From Planctomycetota bacterium (GTDB lineage: Bacteria > Planctomycetota > Planctomycetia > Pirellulales > Pirellulaceae): DNA of 15,980 nt. Positions within the stretch are counted from its first letter, which is position 1. Each line of letters begins with the position of its first letter. Location of the stretch: the NCBI GenBank assembly GCA_024274855.1, contig JAJSAJ010000447.1, positions 1 to 15,980 of the forward strand, in the 5' to 3' direction. The notes below the pieces were generated by a model. The model searched no databases and had not been told where the DNA came from. It saw nothing but the letters and a program-made list of their open reading frames with translations. Position numbers and translations under genes: made by a program. This document shows, piece after piece, positions 7,422 to 14,723 of the stretch.

Positions 7422-7757
7422 TGCAGGTGGATCGCGGTTGCCGGTTTCCGGCTAGATGGGGCTTCCCCTAAGAGACCGCGGAGGTTCCGCAACCAACTCG
7501 GTACGGGCGATTGCGGGATCGTCATCCAAGCCACTTGCGTGTTGTTCTTCGTTGCATTGCGGCTCCACGACGGGGCTGGTTTCGGCCGTCCATGTGCGGT
7601 CGGACATTCTTTGCTGCCAGCGACGGCGGCCCCCTTGATAAAGACCGTCTTTCACGACGGTGCGGCACGGGTTGCGCGGATAGTGTCTGTTCCGCGCGTC
7701 GTTGTCCGCGTCTCGGGTAGTCTCAAGCCAAGAGTGCCCACAAGGAAAGGAGTCGCC
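7422..7757 (+). other. Long structured leader before the exported unknown protein
   Basis: No gene is convincing here, although the frame is open from 7539 into the next gene. The first part is dense in short hairpins: GCCGG/CCGGC around TTT at 7440-7452, GGGG/CCCC at 7458-7468, GCGGA/TCCGC at about 7478-7490, and a longer-range GGTTGC (7436-7441) to GCAACC (7489-7494). Another, ACCGTC/GACGGT, lies at 7644-7661. It may be a 5' regulatory leader, but it matches no riboswitch class I recognise. Confidence 0.35.
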
Positions 7758-8996
7758 ATGAACCACCAACGACTGAATGGAGCATCTTCTCAATGCATGG
7801 TGCAGCGTTCGGGCACGCAGTGCCGTGCCATCGAGCATCGGGTGGGATGCGATACGCAAGAATCGACTGATATGCCCGAGCATCCAATGCCGATGTCGAC
7901 TGTGCGTGTTTCGGCTCAAGTGTCGGCTTGCGTTGTCGTTGTCTTGTTGGCTTCGCCGTTGGGTGCGACGCAGCCTTCAGTGCAGTTCGACACAGCACCA
8001 ACGGTCGGTTGTCGCGATGTGACGCCGGAAGACTTTGCCAAGACGAATCCGCATCACCGACTGGTGGAGGCGCGCATTCGTGTTTCCGCACTGGTTCCCA
8101 ACGCGGACCGGTCAAACGAATGGCAATCGCTATACCAGTTCATCAGCCCGGCGGCGAGCCTGCAGATTGTTGACTTCGATCCGAAGACCGAGTTGGCTAC
8201 GGATATCGCCGGAAACATCTCCATTGACAAGAAGAACGAGACGACCAAGTCACTGGGAGTCAGTCTTTCGGGAAGTTTTAACCACTTGATGCGAGGAACG
8301 GGCGGTGTCGATCTGGGATCCAAGAACGGCGCACAAGTTCGATACGAGTTGAAGCCTCGTAAATCGGCCATCCTGGCGGCGGGGACGATCGGTCGCGGAA
8401 CGGGTGTCTATTTCAAACTCCGGCCATCTGCCGAAACATGTCTGGAGGGTGAACGTGATTTCCGGCTTGTCATGCGTGTGCCCGACACGTGGCGCGGTGA
8501 CATACTGTACGTGCGCTGTGAAGCTCAGCAGATTCATCACGGTTCGGTGACCGCCTTCGAATCCGGTCGTTTTATTGTCGGCCTGTATTCTGCGGGAGAC
8601 GATCGAGCGATGGCGGCCGCCGAGCGACTGGTTCGAGCCGAGGCCATGTTGCGCCGATCTGGAGCCGCACACCGTCGCGGGATTCAGCGGCGCGCACTGC
8701 CGACATTCGTGCATCGCGTTGGCGCCATGCTGGATGTCTACCAGTCGAAGCTGCCCGAGACGTGGCTCGAGCAAATCATCTACGGTCCGACTGATTTGAA
8801 ACGACGGCAATTCTCGCGTTATCTTCCGGATGAAGTCCAACAGGCAGCCGAGCAGTTTGGGCAGGCCAAGCGACGCATGATTCGATTAAACGGAAACCGG
8901 TCGACCGAACGCGACGGTGTTCGGCCGGAAGTGGCTGTCGCCAGATCTCGTCAATCGAAGGTGCGGCAGAGCAGCCCGCCATCGGCCAGGATGTAA
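7758..8996 (+). CDS. Exported protein of unknown function
   Basis: I do not recognise this 412-residue protein. It has a hydrophobic stretch at about 55-68 ending in ASPLGA-TQ, which looks like a signal peptide or anchor. After it come a mixed beta-type region (about 100-280, with VEARIRVSAL, LGVSLSGSF and FRLVMRVPDTW) and then a basic, helix-rich part (about 280-380). Four Cys occur in the first 60 residues (13, 22, 31, 58) and three later (85, 228, 254). The ATG at 7758 is supported by an excellent AAAGGAG (7746-7752) 5 nt upstream, but it leaves nearly 50 residues before the hydrophobic core. Met39, Met44 or Met46 would give a normal signal peptide but lack ribosome binding sites. The last 46 nt overlap the 3' end of the opposing dehydrogenase gene. 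Confidence 0.7.
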   Translation: MNHQRLNGASSQCMVQRSGTQCRAIEHRVGCDTQESTDMPEHPMPMSTVRVSAQVSACVVVVLLASPLGATQPSVQFDTAPTVGCRDVTPEDFAKTNPHHRLVEARIRVSALVPNADRSNEWQSLYQFISPAASLQIVDFDPKTELATDIAGNISIDKKNETTKSLGVSLSGSFNHLMRGTGGVDLGSKNGAQVRYELKPRKSAILAAGTIGRGTGVYFKLRPSAETCLEGERDFRLVMRVPDTWRGDILYVRCEAQQIHHGSVTAFESGRFIVGLYSAGDDRAMAAAERLVRAEAMLRRSGAAHRRGIQRRALPTFVHRVGAMLDVYQSKLPETWLEQIIYGPTDLKRRQFSRYLPDEVQQAAEQFGQAKRRMIRLNGNRSTERDGVRPEVAVARSRQSKVRQSSPPSARM

Positions 8997-9724
8997 GTGC
9001 CCGTAATAAAGGCGCCCGCGTCGCTCGACAGCAGCAACGTTGGTCCGACCATGTCGATTACTTCGCCCCATCGCTTCACGGCCGTCCGCTCGGCAAAGAC
9101 CCGTTTTTGCGCATCATTCAATAAACTCATCGGCAGGTCCGTCATGACGGGACCGGGCGCCAGACAGTTGACCGTGATTCCGAAAGGCCCCAGTTCCAGT
9201 GCGTGGGCCTTGGCCATTGCGATCAATGCGGCTTTGGTTGCTGAATAGACACCGCGATCCTGATTGGAAGCCAAGCCCATGATCGACGAGGTGTGGATAA
9301 TGCGTCCCCACCCCCGTTGGACCATTCCGGGTGCCAGTGCGCGAGCAAGCCGCATGCAACTGGTCAGATTAAGCTCGATGAGCGCGTCCCAGGTATCATC
9401 GGTTGTATCGATCAAGGATTGCGGCTTGTTACTTCCCGCATTGTTGAAAAGGATGTCGACTTGACCCATGCGGCCAACCGCTTCGGTGGCCGTTTGGTCC
9501 AACTGGTCACGGTCGGTCAAGTCGGCCACCAGATACTCGATCCGCCGGTCAAGCCCCTCGGCGATTTCCTGCGCGGCCGTCTGCAGTTCTGTTTCATGCC
9601 GAGCACAAATCAGGACATCCGCACCCGCCTCGGCATAGCCGCGAGCGACCGCTTTGCCGATCCCTTTGCTGCCGCCGGTGACGAGTGCTGTGCGCCCGCT
9701 CAAGTCAAATAGTTCTTTCAGCAT
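8951..9724 (-). CDS. Short-chain dehydrogenase/reductase (SDR family)
   Basis: This is a classical SDR of 257 residues, the family's usual length. It has the NAD(P)-binding TGGSKGIG at 16-23, the NNAG motif at 94-97, and the catalytic set Asn118, Ser146/Ser147, Tyr160 and Lys164 (YSATK). APGPVMTDL at 189-197 and the C-terminal TGTYILADGG at 241-250 are standard substrate-loop and dimer-interface blocks. Arg42 after the second strand would suit NADP(H). It resembles the gluconate 5-dehydrogenase and 3-oxoacyl-ACP reductase group, but substrate cannot be assigned. The ATG is preceded by only a weak GGATGAG. It lies 119 bp downstream of leuB in the same orientation and may share its transcript. 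Its 3' end overlaps the convergent unknown gene by 46 bp. Confidence 0.88.
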   Translation of the reverse strand: MLKELFDLSGRTALVTGGSKGIGKAVARGYAEAGADVLICARHETELQTAAQEIAEGLDRRIEYLVADLTDRDQLDQTATEAVGRMGQVDILFNNAGSNKPQSLIDTTDDTWDALIELNLTSCMRLARALAPGMVQRGWGRIIHTSSIMGLASNQDRGVYSATKAALIAMAKAHALELGPFGITVNCLAPGPVMTDLPMSLLNDAQKRVFAERTAVKRWGEVIDMVGPTLLLSSDAGAFITGTYILADGGLLCRTFD

Positions 9725-9843
9725 GGCTCATCCACTTGGAAAACGGTTTCAGAGTGTGCAACAAGGCTTCTGTTGCGTGGCGTCTCTGTCGACCTTCGCC
9801 CGCTGCAACTCTGATTTGTTACAGCCGCTCAGACCGCCGATGA

Positions 9844-10929
9844 TCATACGTTATAGAGGGCTTGCACGACCAAGTCGCCGACTTCGTCCGTGCCGTATCC
9901 CATCTTGCCAGCACTTTGGCTTTTCATCTTGGTTCCGGTGACTTGCTGGATGGCACGGAGAACTCGCCGGCCCGATTGTTCGTAGCCGGAATGCTCTAGC
10001 AACATCGCCATGGCGCTGATGGCGGCAATCGGATTGATGACATTCTGGCCCGTGTACTTCGGAGCACTTCCGCCCATCGGCTCGTACATGCTGCAGCCGC
10101 CCGGATCGGGATTGATGTTACCGCCGGCCGCGACTCCCATCCCGCCCTGGATGATTCCGCCAAGGTCCGTGATGATATCGCCGAACATATTTGTCGTGAC
10201 GATCACGTCATAGTATTCGGGGTTCTTGACCATCCACATACAACACGCATCGACATGATTGTAGTCGGGTTCCACATCAGGAAACTCCTTGGCCACATCC
10301 TGAAATGTCCGAAACCAAAGATCATGCCCGAAGGTCAATACATTTGTCTTCGCGACCAGTGTCAGCCGCTTACCCTTCGGATTGTTGCGACGTTGCGTGT
10401 ATTGGAACGCCCAGCGGATGCATCGTTCGCAACCTTTGCGGGTATAGACGGCCGACTGCATGGCCACTTCATCAGCGGTTCCCTTTTTGAGGAACCCGTC
10501 CACACCGCAGTAGAGGTCTTCGGTGTTTTCACGCACGACGACAAAGTCGATGTCCTTGGGCCCCTTGCCGGCCAAAGGGGTTTCGACGCCCGGAAAAAGC
10601 TTGACCGGCCGCAGGTTGATGTATTGATCGAGTTGGAAGCGAAGTTCCAACAGGAGGCCCTTTTCGAGAACGCCTGGGGGAACATCGGGATGTCCAACCG
10701 CGCCCAAAAGGATCGCGTCGAAGGTCCGCAGTTGCTCAACCGCGCCGTCCGGCAACGTCTCGCCCGTTTTCAAATAACGTTCACCGCCAAAATCAAAATC
10801 GGTCAGCGAGCATTCAAAACCATCACGAGCGGCAACGGCCTTGAGAACCTTGATGGCTTCCGCGGTAACTTCGGGCCCGGTGCCATCTCCAGGGAGGACG
10901 GCGATACGGATCGATTTGGATGCATTCAC
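9844..10929 (-). CDS. leuB: 3-isopropylmalate dehydrogenase (LeuB-like beta-decarboxylating dehydrogenase)
   Basis: The 361-residue protein belongs to the isocitrate/isopropylmalate dehydrogenase family. Visible markers are LPGDGTGPEV near the N terminus, LLELRFQLDQYINLRP (substrate arginines 97 and 107), Arg133 in VVRENTEDLY with Tyr140, Lys194 in AKTNVLTF, Asp227, and the NMFGDIITDLGG signature with metal ligands Asp251 and Asp255. The LRFxLDxxINLRP form is close to the actinobacterial LeuB type as I recall it. LeuB converts 3-isopropylmalate to 2-oxoisocaproate with NAD+ in leucine synthesis. Tartrate or homoisocitrate dehydrogenase are alternatives. One oddity is EPMGGSAP at 283-290, where the family usually has EPVHGSAP, so the His near the NAD site is replaced by Gly. 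The start is GTG with only a weak GAGAAAG upstream. No other leu gene is in this window. Confidence 0.78.
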   Translation of the reverse strand: MNASKSIRIAVLPGDGTGPEVTAEAIKVLKAVAARDGFECSLTDFDFGGERYLKTGETLPDGAVEQLRTFDAILLGAVGHPDVPPGVLEKGLLLELRFQLDQYINLRPVKLFPGVETPLAGKGPKDIDFVVVRENTEDLYCGVDGFLKKGTADEVAMQSAVYTRKGCERCIRWAFQYTQRRNNPKGKRLTLVAKTNVLTFGHDLWFRTFQDVAKEFPDVEPDYNHVDACCMWMVKNPEYYDVIVTTNMFGDIITDLGGIIQGGMGVAAGGNINPDPGGCSMYEPMGGSAPKYTGQNVINPIAAISAMAMLLEHSGYEQSGRRVLRAIQQVTGTKMKSQSAGKMGYGTDEVGDLVVQALYNV

Positions 10930-11055
10930 GGTCGTGGTCTTTCTCGTGTTGGTTCAGGTTTCGCTGGCCTCGATAATGCGCGGAATCCTCGCCAGTCTGC
11001 AAGGGATTCGGTTTGCGCCCCCCGTGTGGCAGGCTTCATGTGCGGCAGAGCAAGC

Positions 11056-11184
11056 CTAGTTTTGACTGAAACCCAGGTGAGCATGTGAGTCACGCCCAAC
11101 AGGATTTCGGATGAACTGGCGATAGCATTCCGGGCAAAGGTCAAAGCACTGCCGCTGGTAGATTTCGTCGCCGATCGTGTCACT
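11056..11184 (-). pseudogene. In-frame C-terminal continuation of the zinc protein, beyond the TAG
   Basis: Reading through the TAG at 11185-11187 gives 42 further codons to the next stop (TAG, 11056-11058). They encode SDTIGDEIYQRQ, then CFDLCPEC with the second CxxC, then YRQFIRNPVGRD and a short tail ending LGFSQN. No ATG, GTG or TTG lies in frame near its beginning, so it cannot easily be translated alone. There is no frameshift or second premature stop, so a single base change (for example GAG to TAG) explains the split. It is either a very recent pseudogene, a sequencing or assembly error, or a real readthrough site. The full product would be 101 residues plus the residue inserted at TAG. 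Confidence 0.7.
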
Positions 11185-11364
11185 CTAGGCATCTTCCAGA
11201 CGTTCGAGGATCTCTTGCACTTCCATCAGATGATCGCGGTCATCCTCGAAATCAGCGACTTCAATCGGTTCCATGGCAGCATATGTTTCCAGCTTGACCA
11301 CATACCTAAGGTCTACTTCAGGGTCGATTGTGCGTTTGCACCGGTCGCACGAGTAATGGATCAT
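11185..11364 (-). CDS. N-terminal part of a zinc-ribbon-like small protein, ended by an in-frame TAG
   Basis: These 59 residues begin MIHYSCDRCKRTID, giving one CxxC zinc half-site, and continue into an acidic helical stretch ending EILERLEDA. The ATG at 11364 is well supported by AAAGGA about 9 nt upstream. Translation stops at TAG (11185-11187), yet the same frame continues at once with a plausible second half that holds the other CxxC pair (see the next entry). On its own this fragment lacks half the expected zinc ligands. It resembles a small two-CxxC protein I recall from planctomycetes, of unknown function. It is the first of three same-direction genes, with leuB following. Confidence 0.6.
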   Translation of the reverse strand: MIHYSCDRCKRTIDPEVDLRYVVKLETYAAMEPIEVADFEDDRDHLMEVQEILERLEDA

Positions 11365-11620
11365 CACTCGGAATCCTTTAATGAAGCCCAGGGGATTGCA
11401 GGCGTCATCCCTTTTCCGCCCGCACGTTCAGAATCTATCCTAATGGGAATGCAAGCACTGGAGCAAGCCGTTTGGACCCATTTTCGGCATTTGGAGGGAA
11501 GGTTTCTTGTGAAGTTTCCTCGCCCGGGCGGCTTGATTGGGTGTGGTAAGCAGGTCGTTTGAGCGTGGTTCTTCCGCATGCGCCAAAGAAATGAGCTTTC
11601 TGTTCGGAAGAAGATACGCA

Positions 11621-11644
11621 CGCAAAGGCGCAAAGGCGCAAAGG
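11621..11644. repeat. Three tandem copies of CGCAAAGG
   Basis: The octamer CGCAAAGG is repeated three times without mismatch, followed by an AG-rich tract (aaaagaaaag). From memory, closely similar strings of GCAAAGGC-type repeats are scattered between genes in planctomycetes and several other bacterial groups. I have not been able to search for this. Confidence 0.8.
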
Positions 11645-11722
11645 AAAAGAAAAGATGGTGTTTCTCGGCTTGGCGTTAAATGATTCCTGTTCGGCTCGGT
11701 GCGAATAACAAAGGGGCCAGTC

Positions 11723-11834
11723 GTAGGGTGTCAAGATCGCCGCCGAGCGTCCACCATCATCCGCAACGTTCACGGCGCTCGCGATACCGTGGTTGCCAGT
11801 TGCCAAGGTGGATGCCGCGAGCTTGTCACCCTAC
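11723..11834. mobile_element. MITE/REPIN-like element with 21-bp imperfect inverted ends
   Basis: The left end (11723-11743, beginning GTAGGGTGTCAAG) matches the reverse complement of the right end (11814-11834, ending CTTGTCACCCTAC) at 18 of 21 positions; mismatches are at positions 9, 14 and 19. The 112-bp unit carries no coding sequence. From memory, it resembles the family of intergenic elements with GTAGGGTG-type ends seen in planctomycetes and other bacteria, here apparently decayed. It ends about 60 bp beyond the stop of the GGDEF gene, so its hairpin could also help end or stabilise that transcript. Confidence 0.5.
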
Positions 11835-11896
11835 ACCTACTCTTCTCCTTCGGGAACGGGCCTATCCGCAGTGGGCGGTTCTTCCGTTTCGCCAGA

Positions 11897-14173
11897 TCAT
11901 CTGCGGTGAAAGAACTTTGCCCAGAAGGGATCTTGATTCGGAGTGAACCCGAAGTCGTCGGGAAGCGTCGTCGGTTGCTCGGTCTGCTGAGCCATGAAGT
12001 AGGCTTTCAGGCTGGCGAGCAGATGTTGGGCATAATCGATGACTTCACGCCTGCGTCGATCGCGTCCGGTTGCCGGTTGGATGGAGACATGGATCAGCAC
12101 ATGTGCTGTCGTCGGTCCCGTTTGCCGGTTTGGATCGTTCGCTTGCTCGACAAACTGCAGTGCCATTCGAAACCCAATCGCTCGATCCGATCCGCGGCGT
12201 CCACGATGGGTCTGACGTGTTGCGATGTGGAGCAGAAACTTGCTGCCGGATTCACTCAGGATGTCGCCATGGTGGTCCGAGATGAACCCTTTGAGTTTGG
12301 CAATAGCGACCGGTCTCGGGACCGTGGTCTCCAAGGTGGCCGTGACGCTCAGTTGCGATTTGGCCTTCGATGCACCATGTGCTTGACGGTCGTGTGTGTC
12401 CGGCGTACCGTGATGGGCAATGCCGCTTCCGAGTTGGACAACTTGATTGCGACCATTCTCCTTTGCCTGCATCAACGCGCGGTCCGCTCTTCGAAGCATC
12501 GTTTCCGGATTGTCCCCGGCTTGAATCTCGGTAACACCAAAACTGGCGGTAATCGATTGGCCACCTAGCGATTCGTGACGCAGTTTTTCAAGCTGAGCGC
12601 GAATCGAGTCGGCACGTTCCGTGGCTGTTGCATTGTTGCAGTCGGCACACAGCATGACAAACTCTTCGCCGCCGTATCGTGAAACCAAGTCACCTGGTTC
12701 GCATGTTTGCTGCAATAGCGTGGCGAAACTGACCAACGCGTCGTCGCCTGCCTGGTGGCCGAATGTGTCATTGACTCGCTTGAAATGGTCGATATCGCAC
12801 ATGATCAGCGAGTAGGGTAAACGGCGTTCAAGATGCGTTTGAACGAACTCCACATGGACTCGATCGAATTCCGCTCGATTCGCTACTTTGGTCAATGGAT
12901 CGCGGATAGCCTTCTCGTGCAATGCTTGCACGCGAAGTTCCAGGGATATCTGCGAAGAAGCATCGTGCAGCAAGAGCGTTGCGCCGTATAGAGCCCCGTC
13001 GTGGCCAATGACTGGCAGGACGTGCGTGTCGACGCTCAGTCGACCGCGTGATCGGGATGCGATTGTCAGCCGTCGAAACGTCTGGATGCCGGTTCGAAGC
13101 GTGTGAGCGATCGGGCAGTTTTCTGCGGAAATCTCGGTACCATGCTCGTCCTGCAATCCTATCAGACTCGATTCCCACTTTCTGTGGAGTACAGCTTCCG
13201 AGCCAAGTCCCGTCAGACGCTCCGCCGCGCGATTCCAAAGCAGGATGCGAAGTCGCGGATCGACGAATAGAATTCCGTCGTGCATGCTGTCTAACAGTCT
13301 TTGATGGAAAAGCTGCTTAATGACATCCGGCTCGGGAGTCGCTACCGACGTACTTCGCTTCCAGAGATTATTCGACGCGTCCGGCGTCAATTCGTGCAAC
13401 CACCGGCGAGCCATTTTGGGCGACAACCGGATCTCATCGGTGGCCAGCAGGTCGCAATACTGTTCAACCAGCGCGGGGTCGAACTGGGTGCCCGCGAATT
13501 CGAAAAGTTCGGCCGTCGCACGCTCACGCGACACGGCTTGTCGGTAGACTTGATTGGTTGTCATCGAGTCGTACGCGTCGAGAATCGACACCATGCGAGC
13601 GCCCAGAGGCAAGGATTCACCTTGGCGGTCAAACCCCAACTTGCTGCCGTTGTACCAGGCTGCGGCGTATTTGACGATCTCCAAAACGCCTTGCGACGCG
13701 CAGCAACTCAATAGTATCTGCTTGCCAATCAATCGGTAACGGTCTATCAATTTGGCCTCTTCCACCGTCAACTTGCCAGGCTTCAGGAGAACGTGGTCGG
13801 GGACTCCGATCTTTCCAATGTCGTGAAGCAGTGCGGCAACCTCGATCTCGTCACGTTGCTGATCAGACAACTTGAGCCCCAGGCTCCAACTGGAACACCC
13901 CAGAGCCACGCGCAAGCAGTGTTGAGCGGTCGGTGCATGTTTGGCCTGTAGTGCTACATAGAGACTGCTGGCCATTCCCAAGCGAACTTGAATCAACTGG
14001 TTGGGGCTCTCGGACTCGGACGGATTCCCGGTGGGGGGCACCGGGCTCTGGCTGGGTTCTTCCAATGCGGTTAGCAGCGTTGAAAGCACCGAAAGACCAT
14101 GATCCGTCGATGCGATCGACGCGGTCTCTGGTGAGTTCGACTTCGAACCAAGCGAGCTTGAAGAACTTTCCAT
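11897..14173 (-). CDS. Degenerate HD-GYP, PAS and GGDEF signalling protein
   Basis: From the ATG at 14173 the protein has 758 residues. After a Ser-rich N terminus, residues about 75-245 match an HD-GYP domain: LLHDIGKIGVPD at 115-126 is intact, but the usual HHE and GYP blocks are replaced by YAAAWYNGSKLGFDRQ at about 169-184, so phosphodiesterase activity is doubtful. Residues about 290-404 are PAS-like (DGILFVD, ILLWNRAAERLTG). Residues about 419-580 are GGDEF, with DPLTKVANR, IDHFKRVNDTFGH and an intact GGEEF at 501-505, so diguanylate cyclase activity is expected. The inhibitory RxxD site is EPGD, so product feedback is probably absent. A further domain (about 609-729, with KLKGFISDHH and GRDRRRREVIDY) is unassigned. 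The protein has no membrane helix and is probably cytoplasmic. A TTG at 14311 would add 46 residues; the ATG has a weak GGA upstream. Confidence 0.87.
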   Translation of the reverse strand: MESSSSSLGSKSNSPETASIASTDHGLSVLSTLLTALEEPSQSPVPPTGNPSESESPNQLIQVRLGMASSLYVALQAKHAPTAQHCLRVALGCSSWSLGLKLSDQQRDEIEVAALLHDIGKIGVPDHVLLKPGKLTVEEAKLIDRYRLIGKQILLSCCASQGVLEIVKYAAAWYNGSKLGFDRQGESLPLGARMVSILDAYDSMTTNQVYRQAVSRERATAELFEFAGTQFDPALVEQYCDLLATDEIRLSPKMARRWLHELTPDASNNLWKRSTSVATPEPDVIKQLFHQRLLDSMHDGILFVDPRLRILLWNRAAERLTGLGSEAVLHRKWESSLIGLQDEHGTEISAENCPIAHTLRTGIQTFRRLTIASRSRGRLSVDTHVLPVIGHDGALYGATLLLHDASSQISLELRVQALHEKAIRDPLTKVANRAEFDRVHVEFVQTHLERRLPYSLIMCDIDHFKRVNDTFGHQAGDDALVSFATLLQQTCEPGDLVSRYGGEEFVMLCADCNNATATERADSIRAQLEKLRHESLGGQSITASFGVTEIQAGDNPETMLRRADRALMQAKENGRNQVVQLGSGIAHHGTPDTHDRQAHGASKAKSQLSVTATLETTVPRPVAIAKLKGFISDHHGDILSESGSKFLLHIATRQTHRGRRGSDRAIGFRMALQFVEQANDPNRQTGPTTAHVLIHVSIQPATGRDRRRREVIDYAQHLLASLKAYFMAQQTEQPTTLPDDFGFTPNQDPFWAKFFHRR

Positions 14174-14723
14174 TACAGATCCAATTACGTCCCGGCTGTG
14201 GCTCCGGCGCAGGGACCGCCCCAGAAATCGAGACGTGTCGACCCGATCGCGACAAAGCCCCGCGTCATGTGCTGCTGTTGAAAACCTAGAACGCACCTGA
14301 TCTTCCGTCAATTGTTTTCTTCATTTAACGGTCCTTTCGGTCGGTACCTTCAGAGGGCCGGTCGTCGCGTGCCGAATGCACCAGCATGCAACGTGGAACA
14401 CACTGTTGGGGGGCTATACCTTGCTAGAATCTGGTCTTGTTGGCAACGCGAACGATCGTAAGGATTGTGTTGGTTGGGGCGTTCCGCGAGCGGCTTGCCG
14501 CGTTATGGGCAATTTCCTGGACTGCCTAGTCTTCCTGTCTTTGTGTCTGGGCCGTTCAGTTTGGAATTCAACGCGCAACGGCTCACGTTTGGCGGAAGAC
14601 GTATCCGAATTGTCACTGAAGGGCATCGGTCCAATCGTATGCGCTGAAGGGATTGGCAGCAGGGCCCCAGCAGGTCCAACAGCCGAAGATTGACGAAAGC
14701 CAAGTCAGGGAAGACTTATTCGC
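14174..14723. other. Divergent intergenic region
   Basis: This 550-bp spacer separates the minus-strand GGDEF gene from the plus-strand membrane protein and should contain both promoters. A TAGAAT at 14425-14430, preceded by TTGC, resembles a -10 box, but I found no -35 at proper spacing. A 105-codon plus-strand frame at 14376-14693 has no ribosome binding site or domain and is not called. The right part (14174-14311) could be coding if the GGDEF gene starts at its upstream TTG. Confidence 0.4.

Larger units (their letters stand above)
11365..11896. other. Gene-free repeat-bearing intergenic region
   Basis: I see no gene in this 532-bp stretch. Its right part lies downstream of the minus-strand GGDEF gene and its left part upstream of the zinc-protein gene. 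It contains a triple octamer repeat (11621-11644) and an inverted-repeat element (11723-11834), each listed separately, so it looks like a landing site for small non-coding repeats. Confidence 0.5.

Noticed and set aside
8250..8840. Minus-strand open frame of 196 codons
   Set aside because: It is antisense to the exported unknown protein, which has a strong ribosome binding site and signal-like segment; this frame has neither.
10255..11088. Long plus-strand open frame of 277 codons
   Set aside because: It lies antisense to leuB, whose frame has full family motifs; the frame shows no domain of its own.
11185..11187. TAG read as pyrrolysine as the preferred explanation
   Set aside because: Other genes in the window end in TAG, and nothing here suggests a pyrrolysine system; a mutation or base error is simpler, though readthrough remains testable.
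11699..12568. Plus-strand open frame of 289 codons
   Set aside because: Most of it is antisense to the C-terminal part of the GGDEF protein and its start lies in the repeat region; there is no recognisable domain.
14376..14693. Plus-strand frame of 105 codons in the divergent spacer
   Set aside because: No ribosome binding site, domain or signal peptide, and the composition is unlike the neighbouring genes.
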